A stretch of DNA of 64,000 nt from Marinobacter sp. 2_MG-2023 (GTDB lineage Bacteria; Pseudomonadota; Gammaproteobacteria; Pseudomonadales; Oleiphilaceae). Location of the stretch: contig NZ_JAUOPH010000004.1 of assembly GCF_030546935.1 (NCBI RefSeq), positions 248,001-312,000 of the forward strand. Direction: 5' to 3'. Positions 48,392 through 55,981 of this stretch are shown here, one piece after another. The stretch's first letter is position 1. Each line of letters starts with the position of its first letter. The notes under the pieces are model-generated. The model ran no database searches, was not told the DNA's origin, and saw nothing but the letters and a program-made list of their open reading frames with translations. A program made the translations under genes and the position numbers.

Positions 48392-49138
48392 ATGGTTCAC
48401 CACCAGAACCACAACCAGCCTGCGATCGTATCTACCTGGATGCCAGCCTACATCGGTTTTATGACCGCAGATCCCCCGGAGCATCCAGACACTTATGCTG
48501 AATCCTACCATCGTGGATTCTTCGCCAATCTTGCAAAAGGCCGGCCGCCCGAACAATGCGCCATGAACACCCACGACACGGCGTCAGTCGGTGGTCTGGT
48601 AACAATTGCCCCACTGGTGTTCTCAGAGCGGCTCCGAGGTACGGAAGTGCCCGACATACAGTCTCTTTGCCGGGAACACCTGGCACTGACGCACCCGGAT
48701 GAAAGCTTGATGCAGGTCTGTGATCGCTATGTAAGCCTTCTTTGCGGCCTTATGGAAGGGGCAGACGAAGAAGGCGTCAAGGCGCTGCTGTCGGAAGCCG
48801 GTAAAGGTGCAACAGGCCTGGATGTTGCGGCATTGGTGAAACGAAACCTGCCGGACAACCAGGTGGTGGGCCGGATTTACTCACCCGCGTGCTACATCTC
48901 AGACTCCTGGCCGATTGTTTTGTACCTGGCTTACAAATACCGCAGTGATCCCTGGTTAGCGCTGCGGGTAAACACCAACCTGGGCGGCGACAACGTTCAT
49001 CGGGGCATGGTGATTGGAGCGATATTGGGGCTGATCAGTGATGACGTGGCCGCCCGCTGGTTTGATCAGTTAATGGATCATGAGGCGATTGGCCGGGAGA
49101 TTGCTGCGCTGATCAGTGCTGCGGCTGCAGCCGGATAG
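48392..49138 (+). CDS. ADP-ribosylglycohydrolase-family protein, divergent
   Basis: Protein of 248 aa with the ARH/DraG fold signatures. The first metal site is THDT (residues about 58-61) where most members have T/S-D-D-T. The second is NLGGDNVHRGMVIGAILGL, with GGDN-V-H in place of GGD-T-D. The N-terminal GxxxGDALG segment is not recognisable. The changed metal residues may mean altered metal use or substrate, or no catalysis. It follows the thioredoxin gene without a gap. Confidence 0.72.
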   Translation: MVHHQNHNQPAIVSTWMPAYIGFMTADPPEHPDTYAESYHRGFFANLAKGRPPEQCAMNTHDTASVGGLVTIAPLVFSERLRGTEVPDIQSLCREHLALTHPDESLMQVCDRYVSLLCGLMEGADEEGVKALLSEAGKGATGLDVAALVKRNLPDNQVVGRIYSPACYISDSWPIVLYLAYKYRSDPWLALRVNTNLGGDNVHRGMVIGAILGLISDDVAARWFDQLMDHEAIGREIAALISAAAAAG

Positions 49139-49160
49139 TCGATTTGTGGGCTCGGCGGAA

Positions 49161-49331
49161 CTAGGCTTTAGGTGCAAATAATCGAGATAACAAGTCCCGA
49201 TAAATCCGATTATTCCAGTCCTGAACGATGATCTGAGACCTGAACAATTGCCACAATTCCCACGAATAGACGATCAAGAGCAAGATGACTGCCGGCCAAA
49301 GCAACCCCGCCCTCAGGCGCAATGAAACCAA
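49161..49331 (-). CDS. Possible 56-aa single-pass membrane protein over the CSD relic
   Basis: Minus-strand frame from TTG 49331 to TAG 49161. The product has a clear membrane helix (LLWPAVILLLIVYSWELW) followed by a basic, amphipathic tail ending LLSRLFAPKA. Its 5' part runs through the decayed cold-shock gene fragment in a different frame. It may be the frameshifted remainder of that gene or a new small gene. No ribosome site is clear. Confidence 0.3.
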   Translation of the reverse strand: MVSLRLRAGLLWPAVILLLIVYSWELWQLFRSQIIVQDWNNRIYRDLLSRLFAPKA

Positions 49332-49395
49332 GCCCTTTGGCGTCGTTCCATGCAGTGAGAAATCCTTTCTGATTCAATTCACTTCCCCCCTTGAA
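49300..49395 (-). pseudogene. Decayed 5' fragment of a cold-shock/DUF1294 gene
   Basis: The minus strand reads LNQKGFLTAWNDAKGLGFIA followed by PEGG, against LNQKGFLTVWDDAKGFGFIT followed by PEAGG in the intact gene at 61098-61778. The TTG and leading GAAGTGAA are also conserved. After PEGG the frame leaves the cold-shock fold. As at 61 kb, a thpR 3'-end repeat lies just upstream of it. Confidence 0.75.
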
Positions 49396-49407
49396 GCAAT
49401 CTGACGT

Positions 49408-49455
49408 GAAACATAAATCAGTCTTTGATTCGGTGCCTCAGGAGTTTTGTAACTC
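49408..49455 (-). repeat. thpR 3'-end repeat, copy 2 (in intact thpR)
   Basis: Includes the final codons EELQNS, the stop of thpR (49438-49440) and about 30 bp beyond. It contains the inverted repeat AATCA-AAGAC-TGATT. Copies 1 and 3 lie at 43227-43273 and 61931-61976 in the same orientation. Confidence 0.75.
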
Positions 49456-49998
49456 CTCGCCAATGGGGCTTAAAGGAAAGCGATCAACCACTGTGTATAC
49501 AGAACCATCAGCACTCTGCTCGCTTTCAAAAAGCACAAACTGATCCACCTGAAACGACCCGAAAGCCTTCTCGCCATACTCGGCCAGCAAGCCTTCAACC
49601 GAACCAGGCTGACGTTTGAATCGGGAAAGGGTGATATGGGGGAGAAATGCCCGGCTTTCCGTTATTAATCCAAGGCGTTCCATTTGCTCTTTAATCGCAT
49701 TATGGAGGCTGACAACGGGAGCCTCCGGCTGGATTGCCGCCCAGAGATTTCGGGGAGCGCAAGGCTGGCCGAAACAACCTAACCCCGCGACACTGAGTTC
49801 AAAAGGCGCCTGGGGGTTGCGGCGGGCAGCCTCGCACACCGCTGATAGACGACCTTCATCAACGTCGCCAAGGAACAACAAGGTGATGTGCATCTGCTCA
49901 ACACTTTGCCATTTGGCAGCGGACACCTCTGCCCTGACCTTCGACAGGCGGGCTTTGATCTGAACGGGTATCTCCAATCCGAAGAAGAGTCTAGGCAT
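49438..49998 (-). CDS. thpR: RNA 2',3'-cyclic phosphodiesterase ThpR
   Basis: 2H phosphoesterase of 186 aa (formerly 2'-5' RNA ligase LigT). HxT motifs are MHITLLFLG and PHITLSRFK, the typical ThpR spacing, and the N-terminus MPRLFFGLEIP is standard. It opens 2',3'-cyclic phosphates to 2'-phosphates. The ATG at 49998 is preferred to one four codons earlier. Upstream, head-to-head, is a relic of a thioredoxin gene; its 3' tip is repeated elsewhere in the window. Confidence 0.88.
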   Translation of the reverse strand: MPRLFFGLEIPVQIKARLSKVRAEVSAAKWQSVEQMHITLLFLGDVDEGRLSAVCEAARRNPQAPFELSVAGLGCFGQPCAPRNLWAAIQPEAPVVSLHNAIKEQMERLGLITESRAFLPHITLSRFKRQPGSVEGLLAEYGEKAFGSFQVDQFVLFESEQSADGSVYTVVDRFPLSPIGEELQNS

Positions 49999-50011
49999 AA
50001 TTTGGAGCATC

Positions 50012-50125
50012 CAGTATGTCAGGCAATCCAGCCTTAGCTTGAAAAGCTTGCCTGAGATGAATTTACGAAGCGGGTAACAGCCTATATTTATTGCGAGAAA
50101 AGGAGGGATTACCTCTCAACGGGCG
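50012..50125 (+). pseudogene. Decayed fragment of thioredoxin gene
   Basis: The stretches GTCAGGCAATCCAGCCTTAG, CTTGAAAAGCTTGCC and GGTAACAGCCTATATTTATT match positions within 48150-48225 of the intact thioredoxin gene, in the same order. The CxxC-coding part and the first 40 codons are missing. The segment between this relic and the thpR start also aligns with the region ahead of the intact thioredoxin gene. Confidence 0.75.
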
Positions 50126-50144
50126 CTCTTGTATTCGTCAAAGA

Positions 50145-50705
50145 TTACTCATCTAGCCCAAATTTTTTCCGAATGCGCTTGGCCCATGATGGCCTTTGTA
50201 TTTTGTAGCTATATGTACTTTCAGGAACAATGATGTTCGGGTTGGCTAATACGAGCGCGTCGAAAAAAGCGCGTCGATCAAACCCACGATAATTCCCGTA
50301 CATCAGTTGCTTCTTCTCCCCGTTTTTGAGCACTATCAAGTTTGAAATAAACTCTTGCGTTGTATCACTTACTTGCTTTAATTCCGTAATGTCAGAAACT
50401 TTGACCTGCCAGCTCACATCACCGAAGGTAGGGTCAAAATAGGACAGCATGGTTGGCGTGACACAAACCCTGATTTGCTTATTTTCAAGCCAGAACCACA
50501 GTGCCAAACCAAGCAAAATAGCCTCAACAACCCAAATGGCGATATCAAGAACGTCAAAGAGCTGCGTTAGCGCACTTTTATCACTCGTTAAATCAGGGAG
50601 GTATTTGTGTGCTGCCACGTATAGAAGGAATGTCAGCCCAGCATTGAAAACAAGCAGCAACGCTGAAGAACGTTGCTTCCTGGTAAAAATGAAGTAAGTT
50701 GCCAT
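50145..50705 (-). CDS. Hypothetical membrane protein with PH-like domain
   Basis: Protein of 186 aa. Two helices (SSALLLVFNAGLTFLLYVAA and AIWVVEAILLGLALWFWL) are followed by a soluble domain (CVTPTMLSYFDPTFGDVSWQ, ELKQVSDTT) that resembles bacterial PH-like modules. The C-terminus is basic (RPSWAKRIRKKF). The ATG follows AAGGA. It is more AT-rich than its neighbours and looks accessory. Function unknown. Confidence 0.65.
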   Translation of the reverse strand: MATYFIFTRKQRSSALLLVFNAGLTFLLYVAAHKYLPDLTSDKSALTQLFDVLDIAIWVVEAILLGLALWFWLENKQIRVCVTPTMLSYFDPTFGDVSWQVKVSDITELKQVSDTTQEFISNLIVLKNGEKKQLMYGNYRGFDRRAFFDALVLANPNIIVPESTYSYKIQRPSWAKRIRKKFGLDE

Positions 50706-50752
50706 TTTTTTCCTTCGTGAAAATATATTACATGCGCGCCAGGGCCGTTTTT

Positions 50753-51223
50753 CTAGAAGATTGCCCGGCAGCTTCCCAGCGATTGTGCCGTCAGATACTC
50801 ACAAAACGCCTTCACATCAGGATTGGTAAACTCACTGGAAATCAACTCGCCCGGGATCAGCCCTTCATCCCATCGCGACGTAACCAGAGTATGCGGGTAC
50901 ACGTTACCGTCGCCGGGATAAATCTGCACCTCGGCTTGGGTCTGATGAATATAGAGATCGCGAAGTTCTTTGGTGCAACGAAGCGCGCTGTGGTCATCGC
51001 GGATAACGCACTGATAGCCCTCCCCGGCGAAAAACTCACTGCCGACGGATAACAACGAACTTGTGCTCAGAGTAGAAGTCGGCATCGGGTGGATGGTTCG
51101 GGAGACGTCTTTGGCGATATTCGTGCAGCCGGCGATTAACGACAGCAATAGAAGCGTCAACACCCTGAACGTATTCACAAGAGTGCACTGAAACAAGACC
51201 GCTGGATTCTTTTGAATAGGCAT
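50753..51223 (-). CDS. Lipoprotein with slyD-derived promoter and start
   Basis: Putative lipoprotein of 156 aa: MPIQKNPAVLFQC, then the hydrophobic VLTLLLLSLIAGC lipobox, then a soluble domain with several cysteines (GYQCVIRDDHSALRC; KAFCEYLTAQSLGSC). The first codons match SlyD (MPIEKNQVVLF) and the upstream DNA matches the slyD promoter with the same TATAAT-to-ATG spacing. The long n-region before the signal helix fits a start acquired from another gene. A GTG nearer the helix is an alternative start. Confidence 0.65.
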   Translation of the reverse strand: MPIQKNPAVLFQCTLVNTFRVLTLLLLSLIAGCTNIAKDVSRTIHPMPTSTLSTSSLLSVGSEFFAGEGYQCVIRDDHSALRCTKELRDLYIHQTQAEVQIYPGDGNVYPHTLVTSRWDEGLIPGELISSEFTNPDVKAFCEYLTAQSLGSCRAIF

Positions 51224-51285
51224 CACTTTGGTTGTAACTCTTAAAAGAAAACCATTATAGCCAGCATCTGCGCTGACTCCAGAAG
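51172..51285 (-). repeat. Partial duplicate of the slyD 5' region
   Basis: Homologous to about 40921-41035. The first 45 coding bases agree at 33 of 45 positions. TATAAT (51254-51259) lies 31 bp from the ATG in both, and the further upstream GGAGTCAG is shared. The sequence between TATAAT and ATG is equal in length but diverged. Confidence 0.72.
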
Positions 51286-51375
51286 AGGAACGCGCCAGGC
51301 CTGTCGCGGCCCTGCGCCTTATGCAATAATGATATAACAGAAGCCCAAAATATAATATTATTAGGAAATGCAAGT

Positions 51376-51924
51376 ATGAAAAGGATTTTAGTGTGCACCC
51401 TCGTTTCAGCATTAGTGGTTGGCTGCGGAGGTGGTGGCAATGGAAGCAACCTGGAGTCAGTCAACGAAGAGACAGGGTCGCCTGGGGAAGGCGAAGACAA
51501 CGGGAGCGTAACGCCAGGAGACCAGATCACAGCACTTGAGGGCTCCTGGAAGAAGCAATGCGGAAACGTTGATGGCGAATCGCACTACGATATCGTAACC
51601 GTATCCTTCACCGGAGGCAGGTACACCACAAGTATCGAGAACTATACCGATAGCGGTTGCACGACCCCGTTTCAGGACGCTCCGAACCCTGTCGCATCAG
51701 GTGACTTCTCACTGGGTGAAAATATATTGCTAGGTGATGGCGTCACCGCTACGGAACTCAATATACACGTTACCCAGTTCAATGGTGCCGACTTCGAAAT
51801 CTACGAATACGATGTTGTTTACATCAATAACAATGTTCTCTATGCAGGAATAGAATCAGGCAGTTCACCAGATGTGCGGCCAACCAGTCTCAACTATAAT
51901 CGCCCATTCTATCGACTGAACTAG
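51376..51924 (+). CDS. Hypothetical lipoprotein
   Basis: Lipoprotein of 182 aa: MKRILVCTLVSALVVGC followed by GGGGNGSN, a classic flexible linker after the lipid anchor. The mature domain is beta-rich with two paired cysteines (WKKQCGNVDG; DSGCTTPF) and no family I recognise. The ATG follows TTAGGAAATGCAAGT. A TATAAT at 51352-51357 is too close to the start to be used with confidence. It ends at a perfect palindrome that may terminate transcription. Confidence 0.7.
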   Translation: MKRILVCTLVSALVVGCGGGGNGSNLESVNEETGSPGEGEDNGSVTPGDQITALEGSWKKQCGNVDGESHYDIVTVSFTGGRYTTSIENYTDSGCTTPFQDAPNPVASGDFSLGENILLGDGVTATELNIHVTQFNGADFEIYEYDVVYINNNVLYAGIESGSSPDVRPTSLNYNRPFYRLN

Positions 51925-51937
51925 GTTTATTGATCTC

Positions 51938-51961
51938 AACCGGGACAGATCTGTCCCGGTT
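51938..51961. terminator. Perfect 24-bp palindrome, likely terminator
   Basis: AACCGGGACAGA / TCTGTCCCGGTT, two perfect 12-bp arms without spacer, 14 bp after the lipoprotein stop. It may end the plus-strand lipoprotein transcript and that of the convergent RHH gene. The arms also match the dispersed ATCTGTCCCGGTTTTC motif found at 58-63 kb. Confidence 0.55.
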
Positions 51962-51989
51962 TCGCGGTTTCGTGACTTGATGCTTCACT

Positions 51990-52370
51990 TCAGTGTCTTA
52001 CTTTCGTTACCACTTCGGGTACTGCCGGCTCACCGGGTTTGCCGGCGAGAATGCGGTCGGCATCCAGTGAGGCAATCGGTATTCGCGTATCCCTCGGGAC
52101 GTCGCCGCTTAGCTGCAGCTCAAGATAGCGGAGTGCACAAACCCGCAGGAAGGAAGTGAAGTTGCCGAGGTCGTGGCCGGCATCAATGGATTCGTGGTAA
52201 AGCCGGGTAATCATCTGTGGCAGGTTCATGCCGTCCCGTTCAGCCAGCTCTGCCAGCACCTGCCAGAAAGCGTTTTCCATCCGCACACTGGTCACCATGC
52301 CATCAATACGCAGAGAATGAGTCCGACTGATCCAAAGCTCCGGATCGGCGTTAATAAAAAGCTTGCACAT
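51990..52370 (-). CDS. Ribbon-helix-helix domain protein
   Basis: Protein of 126 aa with a ribbon-helix-helix module (RIDGMVTSVRMENAFWQVLA followed by ELAERDGMNLPQMI), as in the RHH_4 family found alone or near sulfotransferase-like genes. The ATG follows GAGGTC. It is likely a small DNA-binding regulator; target unknown. It lies 51 bp after the PfpI-like gene on the same strand and may share its transcript. Confidence 0.8.
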   Translation of the reverse strand: MCKLFINADPELWISRTHSLRIDGMVTSVRMENAFWQVLAELAERDGMNLPQMITRLYHESIDAGHDLGNFTSFLRVCALRYLELQLSGDVPRDTRIPIASLDADRILAGKPGEPAVPEVVTKVRH

Positions 52371-52421
52371 GGCGACCTCGCTGGAAGCGTTGAGGGGCCG
52401 ATCATATCGGCCCCTGCCGCG

Positions 52422-52991
52422 TTATTGATCCAGTAATTTGAAGAACTGCGCCAACCAGGCCGGATGAGCGGGCCATGCAGGCGCTGTTACCAGATTAGCA
52501 TCGGTTACAGCCTGATCAACCTCGATACCGGCAAAGGTGCCGCCGGCCAGCTCTACTTCCGGTTGGCAGGCCGGATAGGCTGAGCATTTTCGGCCCTCCA
52601 GCACCCCCGCTGCGGCCAGCAACTGGGCACCGTGGCAGATCGCCGCCACCGGTTTGTTGGTTTCGAAGAAATGGCGCACCAGATTCAGCACATCCTTGTT
52701 CAGGCGCAGGTACTCGGGTGCGCGACCGCCGGGCACCACCAGTGCGTCGTAGTTCGCCGGGTTCAGCCCGTCGAAATCCCCATTCAGAGCAAATCGATGG
52801 CCCGGCTTTTCTGTATAAGTCTGGTCGCCCTCGAAGTCATGGATGGCCGTAGCAACGGTATCGCCCGCTTTTTTGTCCGGGCAAACGGCATGAACCGTGT
52901 GGCCGACGGCTTGCAGTGCCTGGAACGGCACCATGGTTTCGTAATCTTCGGTGAAATCACCGGTAATCATCAAAATCTTTTTCCCGCTCAT
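52422..52991 (-). CDS. DJ-1/PfpI-family protein
   Basis: Protein of 189 aa in the DJ-1/PfpI glutamine-amidotransferase-like superfamily. The nucleophile is in [16 protein letters not shown] (Cys in the elbow, followed by His), and [15 protein letters not shown] is conserved. Members act as glyoxalases, deglycases, proteases or chaperones; which applies here is not clear. The ATG follows AGGAGA. The unusual insert [17 protein letters not shown] is normal for the larger PfpI-like subgroup. Confidence 0.85.
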   Translation of the reverse strand: MSGKKILMITGDFTEDYETMVPFQALQAVGHTVHAVCPDKKAGDTVATAIHDFEGDQTYTEKPGHRFALNGDFDGLNPANYDALVVPGGRAPEYLRLNKDVLNLVRHFFETNKPVAAICHGAQLLAAAGVLEGRKCSAYPACQPEVELAGGTFAGIEVDQAVTDANLVTAPAWPAHPAWLAQFFKLLDQ

Positions 52992-53111
52992 GGCTATCTC
53001 CTTAATCTTGTTTTTGCCAAGTCCGAAAACAGTAGCAGGGGGGATAGTGGAGCGGGTATTAAGGGACTACTACAGGCCTTCTCAGCCAAAGATATGGGCT
53101 TGCTCCTCCAC

Positions 53112-53960
53112 TTAGCGACCGTAGGTTGGCAGCTTCATGTGCCGGTTCACATCCTTGTAAAGCAAATAGCGAAACGGGCCCGGCCCGCCGGCGTAGCAAG
53201 CCTGCGGGCAAAAGGCTCGCAGCCACATGTAATCGCCAGCCTCTACTTCCACCCAATCTTTGTTGAGCAGATACATGGCCTTGCCTTCGAGCACATACAG
53301 TCCATGCTCCATCACATGGGTTTCAGCAAAGGGAATCACGCCACCGGGCATAAAGTTGACGATATTCACATGCATGTCGTGCCTCATATCCTGCATATCC
53401 ACAAACCGCGTAGTGCTCCAGCAGCCATTAGTATCGGGCATGACCAGTGGGTCAATCAGCGTTTCATTGGTTACGAACGCTTCAGGAACATCAACGCCTT
53501 CTACCTTCTCGTAGGCCTTACGAATCCAGTGAAAGCGCACCGTCTCGCCCGAGTTGTTGTGCAGTGTCCAGTCGCTGCCCGGCGGAATGAATGCGTAGCC
53601 ACCCGGCTGCATGTTGTGCTCTTCGCCGCTCAGAGTGAGTGTCAGCTCACCCTCAACGATAAACAACACACCCTCAGCGCCCGGATCGGTTTCCGGTTTG
53701 TCGCTACCACCACCCGGCTGCACTTCCATAATGTACTGGGAGAAAGTTTCAGAAAAACCGGTCAGTGGCCGCGACAGCACCCACAAACGCGTACCTGTCC
53801 AGAATGGCAGATGGCTGGTGACTATGTCTCGCATCACACCCTTGGGAATCACTGCATAGGCCTCGGTGAACACCGCTCGGTCTGTCAGCAGTTGCGTTTG
53901 AGGCGGGTGCCCGCCCGTGGGCGCGTAATAGGTTTTCGGTGTATTCGAACTCTGGTCCAT
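53112..53960 (-). CDS. (S)-ureidoglycine aminohydrolase
   Basis: Bicupin of 282 aa that hydrolyses (S)-ureidoglycine to ureidoglycolate and ammonia in purine (allantoin) breakdown. Both cupin halves are visible: GVLFIVEGELTLTLSG, and the C-terminal metal-binding half ETHVMEHGLYVLEGKAMYLL with DYMWLRAFCPQACY. Length and pattern match UglY/AllE. The ATG follows AAGGGG. The permease gene lies 42 bp upstream, so both are probably one transcript. No allantoicase or allantoate amidohydrolase is in the window. Confidence 0.88.
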   Translation of the reverse strand: MDQSSNTPKTYYAPTGGHPPQTQLLTDRAVFTEAYAVIPKGVMRDIVTSHLPFWTGTRLWVLSRPLTGFSETFSQYIMEVQPGGGSDKPETDPGAEGVLFIVEGELTLTLSGEEHNMQPGGYAFIPPGSDWTLHNNSGETVRFHWIRKAYEKVEGVDVPEAFVTNETLIDPLVMPDTNGCWSTTRFVDMQDMRHDMHVNIVNFMPGGVIPFAETHVMEHGLYVLEGKAMYLLNKDWVEVEAGDYMWLRAFCPQACYAGGPGPFRYLLYKDVNRHMKLPTYGR

Positions 53961-54002
53961 GATGGCCCCTTCAAGAAAAACTTAAGCTGGATGGGGTTCC
54001 AC

Positions 54003-55454
54003 TCAGCAGCGGGCTATGCCTACTGAACCGGAACTGCATCGTATTTTTTTGGTACGAACGTAGTAAGTAAAACCGCCCAGTACAGCGCCAATAATCCAGG
54101 CGTACCCAGACAAGTCGCTCAACACAGGCACCCACACCGCCGCTACGGAGAATGCTCCACCCACTACAAATGCAATAACTGCGTTGTCGTGCCAACCTTT
54201 GTTGTAGTGATACTGGCCCGCCTCCATGTTGTAAAGGTCATCGCGGCTAAGCTCCTGTTTACGCACTACGTAGTAATCAACAATCAAAATACCAAACAAC
54301 GGAGCCAGGGTTGCGCCCAGCGTGTTTACAAAGCCAGCAATACCTATCTGGCTGATCACTGCAGTCCACAACCCGCCAATAACCAGGGCAAACGCGGATG
54401 TGATCAAGCCGGCCTTACGAAAGCTGATGGTAGATGGCGACAGATTGGCAATGCCGTTAACTGCAGGAATAAAGTTAGCAACCAGGTTGATGCCAACCGT
54501 CGCGGCAAAGAAAGTGATGGCTGCGATTATGCCCAGGAACACACTGTCTGAACGCTCCACAATAGCAGTGGGGTTGATGATGGCTTCACCATAAACAACC
54601 GCGGCGCCCGCCGTCGTAAGCAAGGCCAAAGCGGAGAACAGAATCATGTTCATCGGCAGCCCCCAGAAATTGCCCTTGACCATGGCCTGTTTGTTTTTTG
54701 CATAGCGGGAGAAGTCACTGAAGTTGATCATCACCGCTGCAAAATAAGCCACCATGGTGCCAAAGATGGCAACAAAACCTGCCGCCTCGGTCTTCCATGT
54801 CCCTTCGGGGTTCGCAAAAATCGTTTGTGCGGCAGATAGTAGTTGTCCGTCTGATTTGCTCCAGAGCACGATCAACAAGCCAATCATAACCAAGTACACA
54901 AACGGGCCTGCCAGGTTCAAAAAACCTTCAACCCAGTTCATACCGCGCCAGAAAATAATAATGTGAAACGCCCATACGAACAGGAAGGCCACCCAGTCGA
55001 CGCCGCTTAAACCAAGAAATATCACCTCGGACTCGGCGCCTGTAATGGACTTGATCAACAACGCTAACGCGGTTGAGGCAAAGTAGACTTGCGCGCCGTA
55101 CCAGAACACAGCGACGACTGCGCGCAGAACCGCAGGCAACTTGGCCCCCGCCGTACCCATACTGGCGCGGGCGAATACCGGGTAGGAAATACCGTAGCGC
55201 TCCCCTGCTGCCCCGGACAAATTAACCATGTACATGACAAACAGGCCGGCCGCGATCAAAGCAGTAAATGCAGTCCATCCACTCACGCCAAATGAAATAA
55301 ATAGCGATGCGACCAGGGTGTAGCCAAACAAAGACTGAATGTCGTTTGCCCACACGTTGAATATTGCAAACGAGCCCCACGTTTTTTCCCTGGCGGTAAT
55401 GGGGCGCAGAGTGTTTTCACTTTCACTGACGACGGTATCGCTGGCTGGTTGCAT
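54003..55454 (-). CDS. NCS1-family nucleobase/allantoin permease
   Basis: Inner-membrane transporter of 483 aa with twelve helices. NCS1 motifs include NVWANDIQSLFGYTL and the helix with GAQVYF. Given the uglY neighbour, allantoin or a purine is the likely cargo. The ATG follows AGGAGA. The final residues (KKIRCSSGSVGIARC) look unnatural, and a run of seven A's precedes them. One A fewer would give KKYDAVPVQ and a stop, a more typical ending, so a frameshift or sequence error is possible. Confidence 0.87.
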   Translation of the reverse strand: MQPASDTVVSESENTLRPITAREKTWGSFAIFNVWANDIQSLFGYTLVASLFISFGVSGWTAFTALIAAGLFVMYMVNLSGAAGERYGISYPVFARASMGTAGAKLPAVLRAVVAVFWYGAQVYFASTALALLIKSITGAESEVIFLGLSGVDWVAFLFVWAFHIIIFWRGMNWVEGFLNLAGPFVYLVMIGLLIVLWSKSDGQLLSAAQTIFANPEGTWKTEAAGFVAIFGTMVAYFAAVMINFSDFSRYAKNKQAMVKGNFWGLPMNMILFSALALLTTAGAAVVYGEAIINPTAIVERSDSVFLGIIAAITFFAATVGINLVANFIPAVNGIANLSPSTISFRKAGLITSAFALVIGGLWTAVISQIGIAGFVNTLGATLAPLFGILIVDYYVVRKQELSRDDLYNMEAGQYHYNKGWHDNAVIAFVVGGAFSVAAVWVPVLSDLSGYAWIIGAVLGGFTYYVRTKKIRCSSGSVGIARC

Positions 55455-55981
55455 GCCAATCTCCTGAGATTAAGTGGTACCCGTACAGGGTTACTGCACA
55501 AACCTCAGGCATCAGCAAGATACGGACCATGACAAATCCGCATCCATTCTCAGGCATAGTTAGACAACCGCCGAAATCACAACAGCCAGAACACTGCGAC
55601 GTAGCGCCCTCCGCGACGATATGGGGAGAGCCCCGGCCGACGGCGGTCCGATATAGCTACGTTTACTTCTCCGAATAAAATAGGGCGAAAAGATCAATGC
55701 CGGGCGGCACTAAGCACTAAAGTGGAGCATAAAGAGCTCTGAGCCGATAATTTCTTATCGGTGGTAACAACCGTCCACGCTCCATTCTTCAACTTAACCT
55801 TAGCAACCGGGCTCACGTTGCCGATCATGAACATTTTGCTGGAGTCTGGCTTTCTCGCGTTTGAGTCACAACATCCATAAGGAAAGCGAAGCCATAGCCT
55901 GGTCTTTCATGGAAAGCCATTAGCATTCAGACTAGAAACTGGACCTGTGCAATTACATACAACCAGCCTTAAGAGGCCCTT
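55455..55981. other. Long gap between permease and deoxyribosyltransferase
   Basis: About 527 bp between divergent genes. It must hold both promoters, but I cannot assign them. On the minus strand a 46-codon frame runs from ATG 55834 to 55694, with a plausible product (VAKVKLKNGAWTVVTTDKKL). Inside it is the hairpin CCGATAA-TTTC-TTATCGG at 55744-55761. No riboswitch class was recognised. Confidence 0.4.

Noticed and set aside
52632..54026. 464-codon plus-strand frame opposite the PfpI and ureidoglycine genes
   Set aside because: Spans two real minus-strand genes and their gap; product unlike any protein family.
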